Assembly (NCBI RefSeq): GCF_901709675.1
Contig: NC_051095.1
Coordinates: forward strand, 369,001-433,000
From: Syngnathus acus
Taxonomy: Eukaryota; Chordata; Actinopteri; Syngnathiformes; Syngnathidae
DNA length: 64,000 bases
Reading direction: 5' to 3'
The position numbers were made by a program, and so were the translations under genes. Below the pieces are notes generated by a model, which saw only the letters and a list, made by a program, of their open reading frames with translations, was not told where the DNA came from and ran no database searches. The first letter of the stretch is position 1. Every line of letters starts with the position of its first letter. Shown one piece after another: positions 48,344 through 59,938 of this stretch.

Positions 48344-49548
48344 ATGGCCAACATGTGCATACGGAGCCGCTCATTCGGAGCTTTGCGCCACGTTCTGAGG
48401 TTAGTGACTGATTCCGACTTGACTTTAAAAGTACGTCCACGTGTTCAGTGCGTGTAAACGTTAGCCACGCGAGAGAGCGTGACGTTATGGGCTTAGATAG
48501 GAAAGGAAATGCGTATACTGTATTACCTGGAGATGGCGCCGAGATGACTGCTGGGACTTAAAGAAATGGACTTTACCGTTCATTCCTTCGCGAAGGGTAG
48601 TTATGGAACACGACTCGGTCGCGCCGCCGATGACGTCATCGGTGTCGCGTGCTTACGTCATCCGGCTGACCTTCCTTAATACACAGGGTTCAGGTCAGTT
48701 AGGCTCGTAATATTGTTTAGGGGGGGCGAGGTGTTTGACGAGAACGAAAGTAAGAAAGCACTGTGGGAACCGTACGTCATGGGCAACGAAGTTACAGGTC
48801 TGCTATTTCTTTGCGTGTTCCCAGAGCATCCCCGCGGCGGTTATGCACAGCCACTCAGCAGAAGAACGGACACGGCTCAGAGGAGGAGGAGACCGCCGAG
48901 CAGAGCGCGACGGAGAAGGTCCTGGCCGAGAAGACGCAGTTGGGGGAGCAGCTCAAGGAGATGACCGTAAGTCCCATGCCGTCTGGCGTAAGCGTCACCT
49001 CCTCAAAAAGCCTTACCCGAGCGAGCGACCGCTCCGCAGGACAAATACAAACGAGCCTTGGCGGACATGGAGAACCTGCGGACAAGAAGTCAGAGGATGA
49101 TTCAGGAAGCTAAACTATACGGTGAAGACGACGCGAGTGAAACACTCTACTGACGTGTGGTGGCGACGTAATCAATATTTTGCCATTTGTTGCGTCGTCA
49201 GGTATCCAGGGCCTCTGCGAAGACCTGCTGGAGGTCGCCGACATTTTGGAGAAGGCCAAGGAAAGCGTGCCAGCGGAGGAAGTGACCAGCCGGAACCCTC
49301 ACCTGAAGCACCTCTACGATGGCCTGGTGATGACGGAGGTCCAGATCCAGAAGGTGTTCGCCAAGCACAGCCTGGTCAGGCTCAACCCGTACGGCCACAA
49401 GTTCGACCCGTACGAGCACGAGGCGCTCTTCCACGCCCCCGCCGAGGGCAAGGAGCCCGGCACCGTCACCGCCGTGACCAAAGTGGGCTACAAGCTTCAC
49501 GGGCGCACCCTCAGGCCGGCGCTGGTCGGCGTGGCCAAAGCCTCCTAA
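48344..49548 (+). CDS. grpel1: GRPEL1, mitochondrial GrpE nucleotide exchange factor
   Basis: Exchange factor for mitochondrial HSP70 (mortalin) in the matrix, needed for protein import. Four exons fit in phase: 48,344-48,399, 48,825-48,966, 49,040-49,121 and 49,202-49,548. The total is 627 nt, or 208 aa. The N-terminus MANMCIRSRSFGALRHVLR is Arg-rich without acidic residues, as in a matrix targeting peptide. An acidic coiled coil follows (LAEKTQLGEQLKEM, KYKRALADMENLRTRSQRM). The GrpE core has EVADILEKAKE, GLVMTEVQIQKVFAKH and the end HGRTLRPALVGVAKAS. No defect seen. AATAAA lies at 49,954. Confidence 0.96.
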
Positions 49549-50330
49549 GAAAGCCGAGGACCACGTGGACATTTGGCGCGCTTGCTGTCACCGGACAGCA
49601 TTGAATAGAGCGACCAAACGTTGGAGTTATTATCATGAGTTGGCGGGGCCACGCAAGACTTTTTTTTTTTGGTCAGGGGTTGTTAACGTTCACAAAGACA
49701 TTTGCAGAGGTTCCAAATTTTTCAGCGACAAGAAGAACCCTTTCGCAGTCTTTCAACCTTTTGTGAACCCTGACGAAATTCCACATTGGCAAAAAGGTGC
49801 GAGAAGTTGCCCCTCAGTGAGCGATCACCTGAAACAACACAAAACACAATTGCAAGGCACGTTTCCAACAACTTTGCCTTTTGCGTGCCCCTGCCAGCTT
49901 ATCATGGAATGTCCATAGAGGTGCGAACAACTGGCGCCATAACCCTTAACGCAAATAAATGGTAGAACACATCACGATAGTCGCATATTCTTTCTCCTCT
50001 GCAAGAATCAACTCATTGAAGTTGATTCAGTCATTGAACCTACGTAGCAATGACTTGTTTGACTGTCGTATACATTTTACGCTGCCCCTCGTGGCCAAGG
50101 TGGGTACTGCGCAACAGAGCTCCGCCACACAGGCCCAAAAGGCACAAGAAATGGGCCCAAGGGTACTTTCGTTCAGTTCAGTCAACAGTGCGGGCCCAAG
50201 GAGGGTGGTCGGTCGGGAATCGTTAAAACAACGTCACTAAACAGGCAAAGCAGCGTGCGTGCGTGCGTGCGTCCTGGACACTCGCCAATGACTATGATTC
50301 ACTATTATTAAATGAACGATACGTAATTAC

Positions 50331-51092
50331 TAGGGGTGTAACGAGTCATCGATACCCATCGATTAATCGATATAATGCTATACGATTCATTGGCATCGAT
50401 GCTAAACGTAAACATCGATTTATATCGCCGTGTTTGACCTCGGACATTAGACGCGACTTTATTTTGAAATCCAGTTGATTGTTGCTTGCTTCCTCTTTCC
50501 GGGAGCAGTACGCGGCGTGCTGTGTTGTGAGCAGAGCAGAGCAGGCGCGTGAAAGGGGAGCCGACAACTACGCGGCTCCTGGGCTGGTGCTATGGCTAGT
50601 GTCCAAGAAGACGAGGAAATTCGCTCCCCTTTGGGCTTCAAGTCATTCGTTTGGAAGCACTTTGGATTCCAAAGAAAAGATGGCTCAACGGACAATTAAA
50701 ATTATTGTAAATAAATAGTTCAGTAATGCACTTTAAAGTTAATGGTATTACAAAAAAAGAAAGAATATTCATTTTTCTTTACTTATATGAGAAAAAATAT
50801 AGGAATTCGATAAAGTTCAGTGTTAAAATAAGCACTTTGTATACTACAATACTCTTGTAATTTCCTAAATAAAGAGTTTGCAGTACCTTGTTGATTTTGC
50901 GTATGAATTGTTATAAATCAGGATATTGTTCTATATTTTTTATTTAAAAAATAAAAATATCGATCGTGAAGCACTATATCGTGATGTATCGTGAATGAAT
51001 CACAGCAGGCTTTAAGATATCGGCAATAATCGTATCGTGGTCCTTTGTATCGATATATCGTATCGTGACAAAACCCGCGATTTACACCCCTA
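50331..51092. mobile_element. hAT-like non-autonomous element
   Basis: 762 bp bounded by TAGGGGTGTAACGAG and its inverse TTTACACCCCTA. The termini are rich in ATCGAT/TATCG motifs (CGATTAATCGATAT, GTATCGATATATCGTATCGT). No transposase frame. No perfect 8-bp duplication was found. Confidence 0.7.
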
Positions 51093-51571
51093 TTATACAT
51101 CATTCTTTCATTCAATGTCATTAATGATTATCTCTTATGAAAGGACTGCCACCAAGTGGTGGAAACAGGTCTCTTGATTTAGCAGCCAACGTTTCCAGCG
51201 GAAGCTCCGTTTCATCATTTGACCTTGAATGTATCGAGTGTATATTTTGTGCCGAGCCAGGCTCTTGTTGCGTTTGCCATTTCTCCTCCGGCTTTGATAA
51301 CCACCGGTTCAGCTTTTGATTCATGGAGGAACAAATTGAACACAGCACACGTTTAGGACGGACGTTCACTTCAGCAGGTGCAACACATGCGAATGTTAGT
51401 TGTACTAGGTTCATCTTGTTTTTTCTTTTTCAATTACTTCACTGGTTCTTCTATATCAAACAATTTGTTTTAGGTTCATTTACCTGACATGTTTCGGCGG
51501 ATCCTTCCGCCTTCATCAGAGTGTCACTGATGTGATTGTGACGCGTCTTTATCAGCTGATGGATGAAGGAA

Positions 51572-51611
51572 GGCGTGGCTCACCTGTCAGATTTGACAGA
51601 TGAGCCACGCC
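51572..51611 (+). repeat. Long hairpin in a retroelement-like region
   Basis: Arms GGCGTGGCTCACCTGTCA and TGACAGATGAGCCACGCC pair over 18 bp with one mismatch and a 4-base loop. It follows ACATGTTTCGGCGGATCCTT / CCGCCTTCATCAGAG sequence reminiscent of retroelement ends. Function unknown. Confidence 0.6.
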
Positions 51612-51779
51612 CTCTGCTGTCTGTTCACCTCTCCAAAATGCTGTTCCAGGTCAGAAAAGTGGGGCGGGGGGATGCCCATGTGGGGCAGATGGATGGATGT
51701 AGTACTTGTGGGAAGTAACATAACAGAAATGTAAAGAGCATTGCATAAAAGCTTTTGGACTTTAGTAGGGACTAAAGCA

Positions 51780-52083
51780 CGGTGTACGCCAAAAGCAGCA
51801 GACACAGACACAGCTTCTTCCCCCAGGCTGTCGCACTGATGAACTCACACCACTCACAGAGTCTCGGAGACATGACTGCGCAATGACATCCTGCTCTCGA
51901 TGCTTTACCTTTGGATTATGTGTCCTCCATTGCAGCCTGCTCATCCTGGAGGAGGGATCCTCCCTCCCATCTGTGTCCTCTTCTCAAGCGTTCTCTTTTT
52001 ATCCCCCTAGTAGGAGTTTGGACTATTTCCTTGCCCTGTTTGAGAATAATTTCTGCACATATCGTCCCGAATGTTGGAACAAA

Positions 52084-52095
<12 letters not shown>
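51780..52095 (+). mobile_element. LINE 3' tail fragment
   Basis: Matches the end of the 34,147-35,990 LINE: ACGCCAAAAGCAGCAGACAC, CTTCTTCCCCCAGGCTGT and ATTGCAGCCTGCTCATCCTG are shared, in the same order. 5'-truncated and non-coding. Confidence 0.8.
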
Positions 52096-52119
<24 letters not shown>

Positions 52120-52707
52120 ATTCTACAACTTGTATTTATATTTCGTGGCGGTTCAGTCATCAAAATGCATTTAAAAACAAGTCAATTGAAGGCATGATGA
52201 TGCTATTATTATTAGCATCAACATTCACCATTGGTCGGCGTTTGGTGTCAGCAGGTCAAATGAGGAGAGGAAGTGGAGGGTCAAGGGTCAAGGCCCGTCC
52301 TCAGCCAAACGCTCCAGGGGAAACGGAACCTTTGCGAGCTTCTGCATGCATCCACAACCATTCATCCATCGATTCCTCCTCTAATATCACTTTACAAGGA
52401 TCCAAGACTGATGACATCCCATTAACCCTAGACGAAACATAAAAGAGATATAACCAAGCATTCAGCGTTTGAGGAAAAACACCAGGCATGCATTGAACAC
52501 TTACTTCATTCAGGCAATATGGCCCAAAATATTTGTGATGTCAAAGTGCACATCATGAAGTTAGTATTAAAACATTTCCTTTGATTGATTTCATGTGTGC
52601 TTCTCTACTTTATTCAATGTGATGTCAGCAAATCTGGTTTTGGAGCTCGGTGCGAGCGACTTTTTGGAAGCCATTTCTTCAACGGCACCCTGGAAGATGT
52701 TTGGAAC

Positions 52708-55700
52708 CTACCACTTGATCTTCAGACTGCAGCGAGAATCCATTTGGACCTCCTCCAAGGCCCGCTCTCCTACCTCTCCGGGGTCATTCCAGCTCAGGTC
52801 CAGCTGTTGGAGGTGGGAAGGGTTGGACCGGAGAGCCTTGGCCAGTGAGACGCATCCTCGTGTGCCGATCTTGCACCGCACCAGCCTGAGAAGACAAGAG
52901 GGCGGCTGACACAAGCCCAAGGTTCTTGGGCCGGCTCGAGGGGAGCCTTACCTGAGAAATTGCAAGGTGCACTGCGGCTTCGCCAGTTCGGCGGCGAGCG
53001 CCTCCAGCCCGTCGTCACACAAGTCGTTGTAGGCGAGATCCAGCTCCCTCAGGCTGCCGGGCGAGCTTAGAACGGAGGCCAGCGCCTCGCAGCTTTTCTT
53101 GCTCAGCTGGCACCCCATGAGCCTGAGAAGACAAGAGGGCGGCTGACACAAGCCCAAGGTTCTTGGGCCGGCTCGAGGAGAGCCTTACCTGAGATTTTGC
53201 AAGGTGCACTGCGGCTTTGCCAGTCCGGCGGCGAGCGCCTCCAGCCCGTGGTCGTGCAAGTTGTTGTAGCCGAGATCCAGCTCCCTCAGGCTGCCGGGCG
53301 AGCTTAGAACGGAGGCCAGCGCCTCGCAGCTTTTCTCGCTCAGGTTGCAGAGATAGAGCCTGAGAAGACAAGAGGGCGGCCGGCTGACACAACCCCAAGG
53401 TTCTTGGGCCGGCTGGCCTTCTGCCGCTCGAGGAGAGCCTTACCTGAGAAACTGCAAGGTGCACTGCGGCTTTGCCAGTTCGGCGGCGAGCGCCTCCAGC
53501 CCGTCGTCACACAAACAGTTGCAGCTGAGATTCAGATGGCTCAGGGTGCGGGACGAGCTTAGAACGGAGGCCAGCGCCTCGCAGCTTTTCTTGCTCAGCT
53601 GGCAGCGATAGAGCCTGAGAAGACAAGAGGGCGGCTGACACAGGCCCAAGGTTCTTGGGCCGGCTGGCCTTCTGCCGCTCGAGGGGAGCCTTACCTGAGA
53701 ACTTGCAAGGTGCACTGCGGCTTTGCTAGTCCGGCGGCGAGCGCCTCCAGCCCGTCGTCACGCAAGTCGTTCCAGCTGAGATCCAGCTCCCTCAGGCTGC
53801 AGGGCGAGCTTAGAACGGAGGCCAGCGCCTCGCAGCTTTTCTTGCTCAGGTTGCAGCCCCAGAGCCTGAGAAGACAAGAGGGCGGCTGACACAAGCCCAA
53901 GGTTCTTGGGCCGGCTCGAGGAGAGCCTTACCTGAGATTTTGCAAGGTGCACTGCGGCTTTGCCAGTCCGGCGGCGAGCGCCTCCAGCCCGTGGTCGTGC
54001 AAGTCGTTCCAGCTGAGATCCAGCTCCCTCAGGCTGCCGGGCGAGCTTAGAACGGAGGCCAGCGCCTCGCAGCTTTTCTTGCTCAGCTTGCAGTGCAGGA
54101 GCCTGAGAAGACAAGAGGGCGGCCGGCTGACACAACCCCAAGGTTCTTGGGCCGGCTGGCCTTCTGCCGCTCGAGGAGAGCCTTACCTGAGATCTTGCAA
54201 GGTGCACTGCGGCTTTGCCAGTCCGGCGGCGAGCGCCTCCAGCCCGTCGTCGTACAAGTCGTTGAAGCTGAGATCCAGATGGCTCAGGGTGCGGAACGAG
54301 GTAAGAACGGAGGCCAGCGCCTCGCAGCTTTTCTTGCTCAGCTGGCAGTTCCGGAGCCTGAGAAGACAAGAGGGTTTGGGCTGCTGACATGTGCGCGGCC
54401 GTTTCAGCGTGCTGGCTCGACGGCACCTACAGTGATTTTCGAGAAGCCTTGACCACCGGCAGCAGCATGAGGAGCCCCTTCTCGGACGGAGCGTAATGCC
54501 CAAGGTCAAAGCAGCTCATGGCTTCGTCGGAAGCCCGCAAGAAGAAGACCAGGGCCGACCACATGGCCGGAGGTAGGTCCTCCGTGGACAATTTCCCCCC
54601 TTTGAGGTATTTTTGGATCTGGTCCAGCAGGGACTCGTCCTTCAGCTCCTTCAGGCAGTAGAACAAGTTGATGTTCTCCTCGGGAGAATTCCGCTTGATC
54701 CGTCGCTTGATCAAGCGGACCGTTTCTGCCTTGCTGTGTCTGTAGTTCTTGGGAACCTTCAGCAGCTCACCCAGGAGATCCTGGTTGCACTGCAAGGAGA
54801 GGCCCAGCAGGAAGCGGAGGAACAAGTCCAGGTTTCCCTCACTCTCGGAGGCTTTGCGGATGGCCGCCTCATGTACCCGAGTGAGCTGCTTCCGCTTCCG
54901 AAACGACAGGACCGTCCACCCGGAATCGTCCAGCACGTTCTTGTTGTCCTGGATCAGGCTCATCATCACGTAGAGAGCGGCCAGATATTCCTGGACGGTC
55001 AGGTGGATGAACTGAAACATCTTGCGTTGGTATTTCTTGAGCGGGGGTACCTCCTTGAAGACCACGGTGAAGACTCCCGAGTGTTTTGCGCCCTGCAGGT
55101 CATCCAAGCCGCTTTCCCGCAAGTCGCTCTCGTAGAAGATCTGTTGCTTTTTCATCAGCTGCTGAAAAGCCAGCTTGGCCAGCGCTTTGACGTACTCCGT
55201 GCTCTTCTGGCTGTCTCGCTCCTTGGACTTGTCCAGGTGATAGAGCAGGAACTCTGTGTACATCTCGGTCAGGGTTTCGGGCAGCTCCTTTCCGGCATCC
55301 CGACAGTCTTGGAGAACGGTGGCGGTGAGCCAGCAGAAGATGGGCAAGTGGCACATGATGAAAATGGTGCGGGACTTCTGGATGTGCTTGATGACGTCCT
55401 CCTGGGTGGGGAACTTCTTCCTGAAGTAGTCCAGCCTCTGGGAGTCGCTGAAGCCTTTCACCTCGGTTCTGCCGTCCACCAGGCGCGGCGGGATGTCGTG
55501 GGCCGCCTGGGGCCGCGTGGTGATCCAAACCCGGGCGCAGGGAAGCAGGTTCCCCTTGATGAGATGCGCCAGGAGCACCTCCACGGGGTAGGCTCGGGTC
55601 ACGTCCGGGTCCACCTTGCGCTCGTCGCTCAGATCCAGTTTCAGGCGGGACTCGTCCAGGCCGTCCAGCACAAACAAAATCTTGATCTTGCTGGACTGGT

Positions 55701-56683
55701 AGTGGCGGTTGGCCGACTCTTGCAGACTGACCAAGATGTGGTCCAGCATCTTGATGGCCTTGCTCTCCCAGACAAAGAGTCGGATGAGCTCCGCCAGCGA
55801 AAAGCTTTTCTCCTCCTCCAAGTTCAACTCGCGGAAGGCGAAGGGAAAGATGAAGTCCACGTCTGTGTTGGTTCTCCCGCTGGCCCAGTCCAGGACAAAC
55901 TTGCGCACCAGGAAAGTCTTCCCGATGCCCGCGAAGCCCACGGTGAGCATCGTGCGAAGGGGCTCCTGGCTTTCGAAGATGCCGCACGGCTGGATGGACT
56001 CCTCCTCGGCCACGCCGCACATCTCCATCTGAAGGACCTCGTGCTGCTTGTCAGGGAGACCGGCGACGCCGCGGGTAATGTTGAGCTCGGTGTAGACGTT
56101 CTCCAGAGGCTCCTGCCGGCTGTACCACGTGTTGCCCTCGGGAACGTTGAGGTAGATCTTCCGCAGGTTCTCTTGCAGCTCCCGCTTGAATTTGCCGATC
56201 TGCTCGTTATCCACTGAGGAGATGCTACCTGAGGGCGCAGAAGGAGATCCCGTGTGGCAAAACCGTCTTTAGGCCTGGCCGCAAGCGTGCTGCAGCCATG
56301 CCGCCGCCGCCGCTTCCCCTCAAGGAGGCAAGTGAAGGCCATCATTTGTATCACCTGAGAGTTTTCAGGTAAGCTGCTTTCTGGAAAGCCTCCCCCCCTC
56401 CCCCACCAGAAGCCACGTTCACCTTACCTGTGATTTGCGGCAGGTCGTTGCGCAGCTTCTGGGCCAGGTTGTAGTTGTTGATCTTCTCCAGAATCTCGAT
56501 GGTCTCCGCCACAGCGTTCTTGCCGTGCGTGTTGGTCAGCTGTTCGGCGATGTCAATCCGGTCTGCGTTTTCTTTTTTGCTCTTGGGCAGGTCCATATAA
56601 TACTTGAACTTCTTGAAGTCCTCCTGCTCCAGGTCTTCCAGCGTTTTCAACAGCAGGTCCTCGATTTTCATATCCAGAGCCAT
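52708..56683 (-). CDS. NLR immune receptor: PYD-FISNA-NACHT-LRR (NLRP-like)
   Basis: Cytosolic sensor of the inflammasome type. Nine exons fit in phase and total 3,258 nt (1,085 aa). Exon 56,428-56,683 is a pyrin domain ([33 protein letters not shown]). Exon 54,431-56,228 carries a FISNA-like region (YTELNITRG) and NACHT with Walker A GFAGIGKT and Walker [12 protein letters not shown], plus winged and superhelical parts. Six 171-nt LRR exons follow (54,187-54,357, 53,932-54,102, 53,695-53,865, 53,444-53,614, 53,189-53,359, 52,952-53,122), each two ribonuclease-inhibitor repeats. The last exon, 52,708-52,885, ends SLKIKW. No B30.2 domain was found, although many fish NLRs carry one. A gtaggt overlapping the stop could be a donor to further exons. 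Closest type is NLRP3/NLRP12-like. Orthology was not assigned. Confidence 0.88.
52885..54357 (-). repeat. Tandem LRR exon-intron array
   Basis: Exon starts are spaced 255, 237, 251, 255, 237 and 237 bp apart. Exons are all 171 nt and introns 66-84 bp. The introns are nearly identical, each with CCCAAGGTTCTTGGG. Longer introns carry an extra CTGGCCTTCTGCCG block. Confidence 0.95.
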
Positions 56684-58626
56684 CGTTCCCGCATGAACCT
56701 GAACGCAAAGGGATCACTTGAAGCAGTCCGAAAATAGCGTTGAGCTGACAAGACCACGCTCCCCCGGCCAGCCCTCCTCCCGTGCGAGTCCAGCAGCCGC
56801 GGCTGCCGCGGCAGCGCAGATCCCGCCCTCCCAAGATCTCGTGGACGAGCTGAGGGCACGCACCGCGCTCTTTCAAAAATGGATCTTGCGTGTGATCAAT
56901 TGGAAAGAGTCTTTGCGGTGCAATTATCCTAAGCCGGTTCGTTCGCAAAGGAGACAAGAGTTCTTCTGTTTACTGGGAGCTTAGCTTCCTTTTACATCAT
57001 AGCCATACCGTCGAACTGGTAGAACTGGTGAGACAAACGAAACTGTTTGGTCCGGGACTTTGTTGGACTGCCTCAACCATAATTCATGTACATTCCATTC
57101 CATTTCACTTTGCTACTGGGCTGGCCAGTCTACAGCGAGTGTTTACCAACAATGCCGAAACCAAAATGCACGCTTACGGAAGAGTTGCATACAAAATTCC
57201 CGTGCTTTGGCCAGGGTCGCAAGGAAGTATGTGAGTGAATAAATGAATATCCATCCATCCATTTTCTATACTGCTTGTCCCCACGGGGGTCGCGGGCGGG
57301 GGAATAAGTAAGTAAGTAAGTAGATAAATGAATAAATATGAACGAATGAATAAATAAATAAATAAATACAGTATAAATGAATACATAAATAAACGCCAAA
57401 AAAACTCACAAATGACTCATAAGTTTTTGTCATTGTACACGTTTTGTTCGGCCAATAACTGCTACTGCTACCCAGACATCACGTCATTTGTATGATCGTA
57501 CACTAATGAAGAAAAAACAGGTCTATCTCGTCACCCTAGTAGGTTTACAAAACATACACATCAAATACAAAAGTCAACCATCCATCCATCCATACGTACC
57601 ACTTTGGCCTGCGAGTGATCAAACGAGGGGGTACTTTACTTGAACGACTTCAGACTCGTACGAGGTCAGGCTGATTTCTATCTATCTATCACGCTAATTG
57701 ATATCCCATAGCGATTCTTCAGGGCGTGCCCTCCAAGTTAGACTTACTTTTGCTTTTGTCTTGCAACTTCATATAATTAATTCCCAGAAGGGCCGGTTTT
57801 TGGCTATGTGTAATATGGCTGCAATCCGCGTGGGGGCGCACGAGCGCTCTCAAGAAAACAAAACAAAAATGGCCAGTTTTCTAGCTCAGTCAGTTCCATC
57901 TCAAATCTCAAATCGTGTTGACGTACGTTAGGGGAAAGATGTGGCAAGGCACATACAGACACGCTCAGTGACGAGCTGCTTTGGAATCGTCAAGCCACAT
58001 TGCAAGGCCTCGAGTCAACCGCTAAGTGGCGCTAGCAGACAAGTAAGGGGGGCGGTTGCCGTGGCGCAGCGCTGCGCCATTCACACCCTCGGAAGGGTGG
58101 GTGGGTGCAAGAAGGAAAAAGCTGCATGAATCAAGTCATAGGCGGAAAACTCCGAGGGAGCAAGCAAAAACGTCACACCCGGATCTTGGAAAGCGGTGCG
58201 CGCCGCAAAAGCCACGTGACAAGCAGCCTCAACCCAGACCTCAACCCAGCCGTAGTTTCATTGGAAGAGCAAGCATGTTTCCTGCATGGGCCTGTTTAAA
58301 ACCCGGCTATTCCAGTAAACACAACTCAGGTGTACGATCGAACATAACGATCAACTAGTTTTGCGCAAATACAGATATGAAAGGAAGCATTTCTTTCCCC
58401 TCGCGAAGGTAAATGAGAAGTTTCGTACGGGTCAATTTGACCCATAAAATATGAGACAGGTCAAAAGGGGCAAGAAACAATATTGAAGTGGATGTAGGCG
58501 CTTCATTAGAGAAAAATCAGTGCTTTGTCGCCATCTTGTGCCCTCTATCTTACTTGACCTGACACAATTTCATCTTTTAATGGTGTAATATCATCTGTGA
58601 ACATCTGTGAACGTGTTTCTTTGCGA

Positions 58627-58765
58627 GCACGGCATGGCCACAGACAGACAGACACCATGAGGCATGGCCACAGACAGACAGACACCATGAGGCATGGCCA
58701 CAGACAGACAGACACCATGAGGCATGGCCACAGACAGACAGACACCATGAGGCATGGCCACTCTT
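58627..58765 (+). repeat. 30-bp minisatellite
   Basis: Four to five near-perfect copies of a 30-bp unit: GGCATGGCCACAGACAGACA followed by GACACCATGA. No coding role seen. Confidence 0.95.
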
Positions 58766-59279
58766 TTAATATCTCTTTTACAGAAGGACCAGAACCTACC
58801 ACAGTGCCAGGAGAAGGAAAAGTCAGCGATAGTGTCACATGGAGGTGTCAAGGTCACATTCAAGAGTACCGCAACACGTGTGGAATAGTTGCATTTGGGC
58901 TTGTGGTTTGCGCTTCTGATTTATGGTTCGGAGGTTTGGGTTAGGGCCCCAATCGGGTTTACTGAAGACTTCAAATGGATTGTCCGTAGGTGTGAAATGA
59001 AGTGTGGACGGTTAAGTCTATCGTCGAGAATATGAATGGGTATCTTTGGGTATCAGCGCTAAATGAAGTCACTATGTGACCAGTCCAGTCCCAGCACTTT
59101 GTCCACTAGATGGCAGCACGGGTGACAAGAATGCGGGCTTGCAACTTCAGCAGAGAAACTCCTTTAGCATTCGGTAAAACTTAATGCGATAGGTTGGTAG
59201 ATAGAAGAGAGATGAAATCGATCAGGCGCAGGCAGTGCGTGTTGAATGGGAAGGCGGTGTCACTGTTACGTACTTGCCG

Positions 59280-59285
<6 letters not shown>

Positions 59286-59321
<36 letters not shown>
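59286..59321 (+). repeat. Poly-G run of about 36 bases
   Basis: Uninterrupted G tract. It may be length-variable or an assembly-sensitive site. Confidence 0.9.
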
Positions 59322-59323
<2 letters not shown>

Positions 59324-59706
59324 CGCGGGGGCGTGGAATCACTGCAGTGCACCAGTCATCTAGCGGTGGAGGCTGCGCAACCCTGATCCGCAGAAAACAT
59401 CAAATTCAATACAAAATCAATAAAAACTCTCCGTGTGCGTGTGTTTGTTTCTATACTGTAGATGTGTTGGTGGATTTAAAGTTGATTGAAAGGCTTTTGA
59501 TCGGTGAAAAAGCTGCGAGAAATCCAAAGTTCCGTTTGACGCAGCATCACGGATGTCGGTTGTGCACATCGACCCAAATACGCACACAGCGGCTGTGGTT
59601 CGAGAAGGGGGCCCTTGTGTGTCTCGCCTCCTCCGTCAGCATCTCGCAGCTTCCACCAATCGTGGCGACGAGCGGACCTCCATCCGCACGCCCAACCCGC
59701 CCCGCC

Positions 59707-59714
59707 TATAAATA
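59707..59714 (+). promoter_or_regulatory. nat8l TATA box
   Basis: TATAAATA in a GC-rich setting (CCCGCCTATAAATAGAGCGG), 232 bp before the nat8l ATG, so a leader of about 200 nt would be expected. Confidence 0.6.
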
Positions 59715-59938
59715 GAGCGGGTGGCCGACCGGCGAGCCTCGGTCGCCAGAATCGCTCAGGGTTGCAGCAGAAACCCCCCTCCCCCCCCGCTCCCCCATTA
59801 CTCCTCCTCCACCTTCTCCTCATCCATCGTGTCTTCTCTTCATTTTTGGTTTTCGAAAGGAAAGGCTGCTGCGTAGACGGCGGGGGGGAGGGAGGTAGGG
59901 AGGGGGGAGCGGGGAGGATCTACGCGGCGGCCACTTGC

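Larger units (their letters stand above)
49549..52707. other. grpel1-NLR intergenic region, mostly repeats
   Basis: No gene recognised. It contains a hAT-like element (50,331-51,092), a retroelement-like stretch with a strong hairpin (about 51,470-51,615), a LINE 3' tail (about 51,780-52,090) and a (GATT)n run (52,085-52,116). Confidence 0.55.
56684..59700. other. NLR-nat8l intergenic region
   Basis: No gene recognised. It contains AATA-type simple repeats (57,300-57,390), a 30-bp minisatellite (58,627-58,765) and a poly-G run (59,286-59,321). Sequence at 56,750-56,840 is GC-rich, upstream of the NLR start. Confidence 0.5.

Noticed and set aside
51540-51575. Hammerhead-ribozyme-like CTGATG near a hairpin
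   Set aside because: The sequence continues GATGAAGGAAGG and lacks the full CUGAUGA...GAAA core in the right arrangement.
54613-56217. Long open frame of 534 codons on the plus strand
   Set aside because: It lies opposite the NACHT exon, has no recognisable domain and follows from the codon bias of the real minus-strand exon.
58627-58765. CRISPR-like array
   Set aside because: The units are contiguous 30-bp repeats with no spacers, in a vertebrate genome. It is a minisatellite.
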